DNA of 64,000 bases from Anabas testudineus (lineage: Eukaryota; Chordata; Actinopteri; Anabantiformes; Anabantidae). The stretch covers positions 15,033,721 through 15,097,720 of the forward strand of contig NC_046623.1 of NCBI RefSeq assembly GCF_900324465.2. The letters are read 5' to 3'. The notes beneath the pieces are model-generated. The model was given only the letters and a program-made list of their open reading frames with translations. It had not been told where the DNA came from and searched no databases. The position numbers and the translations under genes are program-made. Numbering within the stretch: position 1 is the stretch's first letter; the number at the start of each line of letters is the position of its first letter. Positions 60,817-64,000 of this stretch are shown piece by piece.

Positions 60817-63800
60817 TCAAGGTTGGCTGGTACTGTTGGCCCACACAGGGAAGTTGGCCATGTCAAACATGGCGTATCCCCAGGTGTTGATGCCTAAATT
60901 AACAGTCAAAATCCCAATGATGTTCAGCATGAAGCCAGATTTCACCTGGAAGAACAGATAGTTACAGCGTGGTCAGTTTATAAAGAAACACAGGATACTG
61001 CACATCTGGAAAAGTCTTGAAAACATGATAAAAAAACATGCTTCATGTACATTACACCTAGTATTTTCTAAAACGCTGAAGGCAAACAACAAAATATGAA
61101 CCTCTTCAGGCGTTACTGTGGCTTCAGTGTACATTGTGCAAGTGTGAAGTTTGCAAAGAATAGTCCTAATATGCCCCCTAATGGATTTAAATTTTAGCAC
61201 AAAGTATGTCAGCAGCTATGAGGTGGTTTGATTGCTCCTTTTCTCCTGGCCACATGTCATTAAGTGTTAATTTTAAGTTGCTTTGGACAAAAGACTAAAT
61301 GTGAATGTAAGTATCGTGTTGCAGTTGATGTCCGTGCATAAGTACTGTTAAGTCTCGTTCAACTAAGTGGTACCTGTAACAAACACTTAATATGCACTGC
61401 ATGTACAGTATATGGATGACTCTCACCATGTCGATAACTTTGAGGTTTCCGAAGGAGAAGGCGATTGCGTTGGGGGGTGTTGCCACAGGCAGCATAAAGG
61501 CCAGAGATGCAGCAACGGTGCAGGGCAGCATTACATACAGTGGGTGTAGATTAATAGCTGTGGCCTGAAAACATGACACCAGAACTCAGTAACATAGATG
61601 GAGAAGATGTACAGTACATGTTAACATTATTTTAAATCTACAATAAGAAACCCAACTATAGTAACTATATACTGAGTATATTTCTACAAATTAATATTCC
61701 AAAGAGGTTTCATATCTTTAACATGACATCTGTTGTATTCCTTTTACCATTGAGGCCAGTATGGGCAGGAACAGGGTGGTGGTGGCAGTGTTGCTGGAGC
61801 ACTCGGTGAAGGTCGCCACCAGCAGACAGAGCAGCAACGAGATGGCAAAAGCTGGGATCTGCTGCAGAGGCGCCAAGCTTTCTCCCAACCACTTAGACAG
61901 ACCAGACCTCTGTAAACAGATGAACACACATGGAAATGTAGATCTTTTATTAAAGTTACATTATCTAGTGTGTTGACTGTGTTTGTCTGTGCTTGGTGCT
62001 GAGGTTTAACACAAAAATATGGCTTCAGCTGTATTACAAGTATGTGATTAGAGATAGTTAATTCGATTTTAGCGTGAAATAAGATAGTAAACATTTTATC
62101 TGATGCAAATGTTTACCTTATCTGAGAGTCCTGCAATGCTGACATGTGCATTTAGCTCAAAGCAGGTGTAGTGGAAGCATTTTCACTTCATAAATAAACA
62201 AGTAATGAAGTTGAAATTCAGTAATTGATTGCACTTTAATTTAAAAGGGAACCTAAAGCTCTACAAGAGCTGTAAGGTTTTTACCTCTGAGCCGGCAGCC
62301 AGCGCGAAGCCTCCCCCCAGCAGTATGATGATGTTCCAGGGCATTCGTTCATTAACCACGCGCCAGTTCAGCAAAGTGGGGAGAGCATTCTTCACCTTAC
62401 CTGTTAGACCCAAAAATAGTGTGAACATGCATCCACAGGTAATCATGACCCGTAGCTCAGAGTCTTGTTATGAATTTTATTTTGTAAATGGGATTGATAG
62501 TGTCAAAACAAACATTTTACCTTCTTCAGTTTGTCCATAGCCTCCAAATCTGGGCAGCTGGGAGGGGACGACGAAGAAGAGCATCGACATTAAGATGGCA
62601 ACGGTCCCATCCGACACAAACCTGAGGTACAGAGGATAGCGCTGAAGAACATGATCCAGCATATTGTTGTTTAATTACAAGGTGCAAATTATGAAAACAC
62701 CAAAACCATCTCTGAATAATTTGGGACCTCCTGAATTCAAACTCTATGAGGTAAAATCTGTTCTGTTAGGAGTGTGATCTTAAACCTCTGTCACCAGTGG
62801 CTCACACAGTGAGATCTTGTGACATGAAGAAACTCTCCTCTTTTAAGAACCAAACCTGTAAATCAGACCTTCCTGAGTCCTGATTTTATTTCCCAACATT
62901 TCAAGGGAGTTTTTCCTCTCCACTGTTGCCTAAAGCTTGCTCAAATGGGATTGTTGGGTTTTCTCTATAATTTTTTGTATAAATATTTTCTGTAAGGTCT
63001 TAAACCTTACACTGTAAAGTGCCTTGAGATAACTTCTGTTGTAAATTGGCGCTATACAAATAAAATTGAATTGAATTGAATTGAATTGAATTCAACGAAC
63101 TGAGAAAAAAGAGACTCACTCTCCCTCCTTATTGAAGAGCACTGTTGCCCAGCCGTCTATGAAGCCCGGCTCCCTGGTGAACCACAGGATCACAAGCAGG
63201 ATAAAGATGGTCAGTACAGCCCCCTCAGCAAACCTCATGCTCCCCAGCTTTCTGTACTCTGTCTTCATCACCGCGTACGCCTCCTTATCTCTGTCGCTTT
63301 TCATACCGCAGCCAAATGACTGCTTCAAGCTGGGGAGATAAGTACAAAGTGCAACAATGCTGGAGATTGGTCAACAAAAAAAGGAAATGCTTGAAGATTT
63401 ATCAGCATGAACTAAGTTCACAGAAGTCATTAAACCTTAAGATACAGTAAACTATGAATTCACAACATTTGTCATGTAAGGACACAAGGTCAATATATAT
63501 ACAGCATATCTGTGTGTGACAGAAATACCATCAACACTTACTTGAAGCCGAGGTACATGAACTGCAGCCAAAGCCAGGAAAACACCAACATGAGCACCAT
63601 GTTGGGAAAAGCGAAGCCGAACCAGCTGGCAAAGTTGATCACGTCACCGTTTTCAGGAAAGAGCCTTCGCAAAAGGAAAGAACAGATGAAGAGATGCAAA
63701 GTTTAAAAGGAAAGGGAGTACAAACACATCTGGAATCCTCCTGTGCATGTGGGGGTGATGTTTAAAAATGTCTTACTCGTCCATTTGACCCTTAAGGATG

Positions 63801-64000
63801 AGGTTAGGGGTCGTGCCGGTGAGCGTGGCTGTGCCTCCAATGCTGGCAGAGTAACACACGCTCAGACTCATCCCTTTTGTCAGGAGGTCGTATTTTGCCT
63901 CCATCGCCTTTCTCTTGAACTCCTGTATTGCCTCTGGACCCCACTCATGTTCATCTGCACCCCAACACACCCAATACATTAAGTTATACAACGAGTTCAT
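60817..64000 (-). CDS. slc13a2: slc13a2, Na+/dicarboxylate cotransporter NaDC1 (C-terminal part)
   Basis: SLC13/DASS transporter importing Krebs-cycle dicarboxylates with sodium at the plasma membrane. Eight exons on the minus strand: 63954-63777, 63664-63542, 63329-63120, 62621-62521, 62400-62285, 61909-61748, 61564-61427 and 60945-60817 (stop), all in phase. The N-terminal exons lie beyond base 64000. Family blocks: [70 protein letters not shown] (second SNT sodium/substrate motif), [11 protein letters not shown] and [19 protein letters not shown]. Human SLC13A2 is closest from memory, and it also neighbours UNC119. SLC13A3 and SLC13A5 are less alike. The intron at 62622-63119 carries an inverted LINE tail. 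Confidence 0.93.
62690..63095 (+). mobile_element. 3' end of a teleost non-LTR retrotransposon (LINE), or a SINE sharing its tail
   Basis: GGGAGTTTTTCCTCTCCACT, TTGTTGGGTTTTCTCTATAA, AAAGTGCCTTGAGATAACTT and GGCGCTATACAAATAAAATT followed by TTGAA units (63066-63092) are the well-known 3' end seen across teleosts. It is antisense to slc13a2 within an intron. No reverse-transcriptase sequence is present. Subfamily not determined. Confidence 0.8.

Noticed and set aside
1-64000. tRNA, rRNA, CRISPR, retrovirus-like, LTR or Polinton sequences
   Set aside because: Looked for characteristic motifs and found none; the only mobile elements supported are Tc1 relics, a LINE tail and dispersed noncoding repeats.

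Overview
The window is a stretch of a ray-finned (teleost) fish nuclear genome. The genes are vertebrate and interrupted by short introns. The repeats include a Tc1-like transposon, a LINE tail ending in TTGAA units and a dispersed repeat that I recognise from other teleosts. The gene set draws on both arms of human chromosome 17: tlcd2, mir22, trarg1 and a LIAT1-like gene correspond to 17p13.3, while gosr1, cryba1, unc119 and slc13a2 correspond to 17q11.2. All orthology is from remembered family sequences; no search was run.

Layout, left to right. From 1 to 6.7 kb lie two head-to-head copies of fbxo40, the muscle F-box and TRAF-zinc-finger protein. The left copy (minus) runs off the window and the right copy (plus) is complete. 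A canonical MEF2 site and an E-box lie between them. From 7.1 to 9.2 kb is tlcd2 (minus), and from 10.5 to 15.9 kb is an aifm3/aifm4-type Rieske and flavin oxidoreductase (plus). From 17.8 to 18.9 kb is a small LIAT1-like gene (minus), followed at 19.3-20.6 kb by a 42-bp minisatellite with a 462-bp higher-order period. From 23.3 to 23.9 kb is a decayed Tc1 transposon, followed at once by a GC-rich promoter with three CRE-like sites. That promoter appears to drive the miR-22 host transcript, and the miR-22 hairpin sits in an exon at 30.1-30.2 kb.

From 33.3 to 35.0 kb is trarg1 (plus), which meets gosr1 (minus, 35.3-42.0 kb) tail to tail. The gosr1 start region looks bidirectional. From 43.2 to 44.2 kb is cryba1 (minus), a lens beta-crystallin with a TATA box and a Maf half site. 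From 48.2 to 59.3 kb is unc119 (plus) with an 8.4-kb first intron, converging on slc13a2 (minus), whose last eight exons occupy 60.8-64 kb.

The genes are not an operon and most are unrelated in function. Shared regulation is plausible only for the divergent fbxo40 pair and the gosr1 bidirectional start. Intergenic DNA is AT-rich and rich in CA/TG and GA microsatellites. I saw no tRNA, rRNA or CRISPR array and no retrovirus-like or LTR element.
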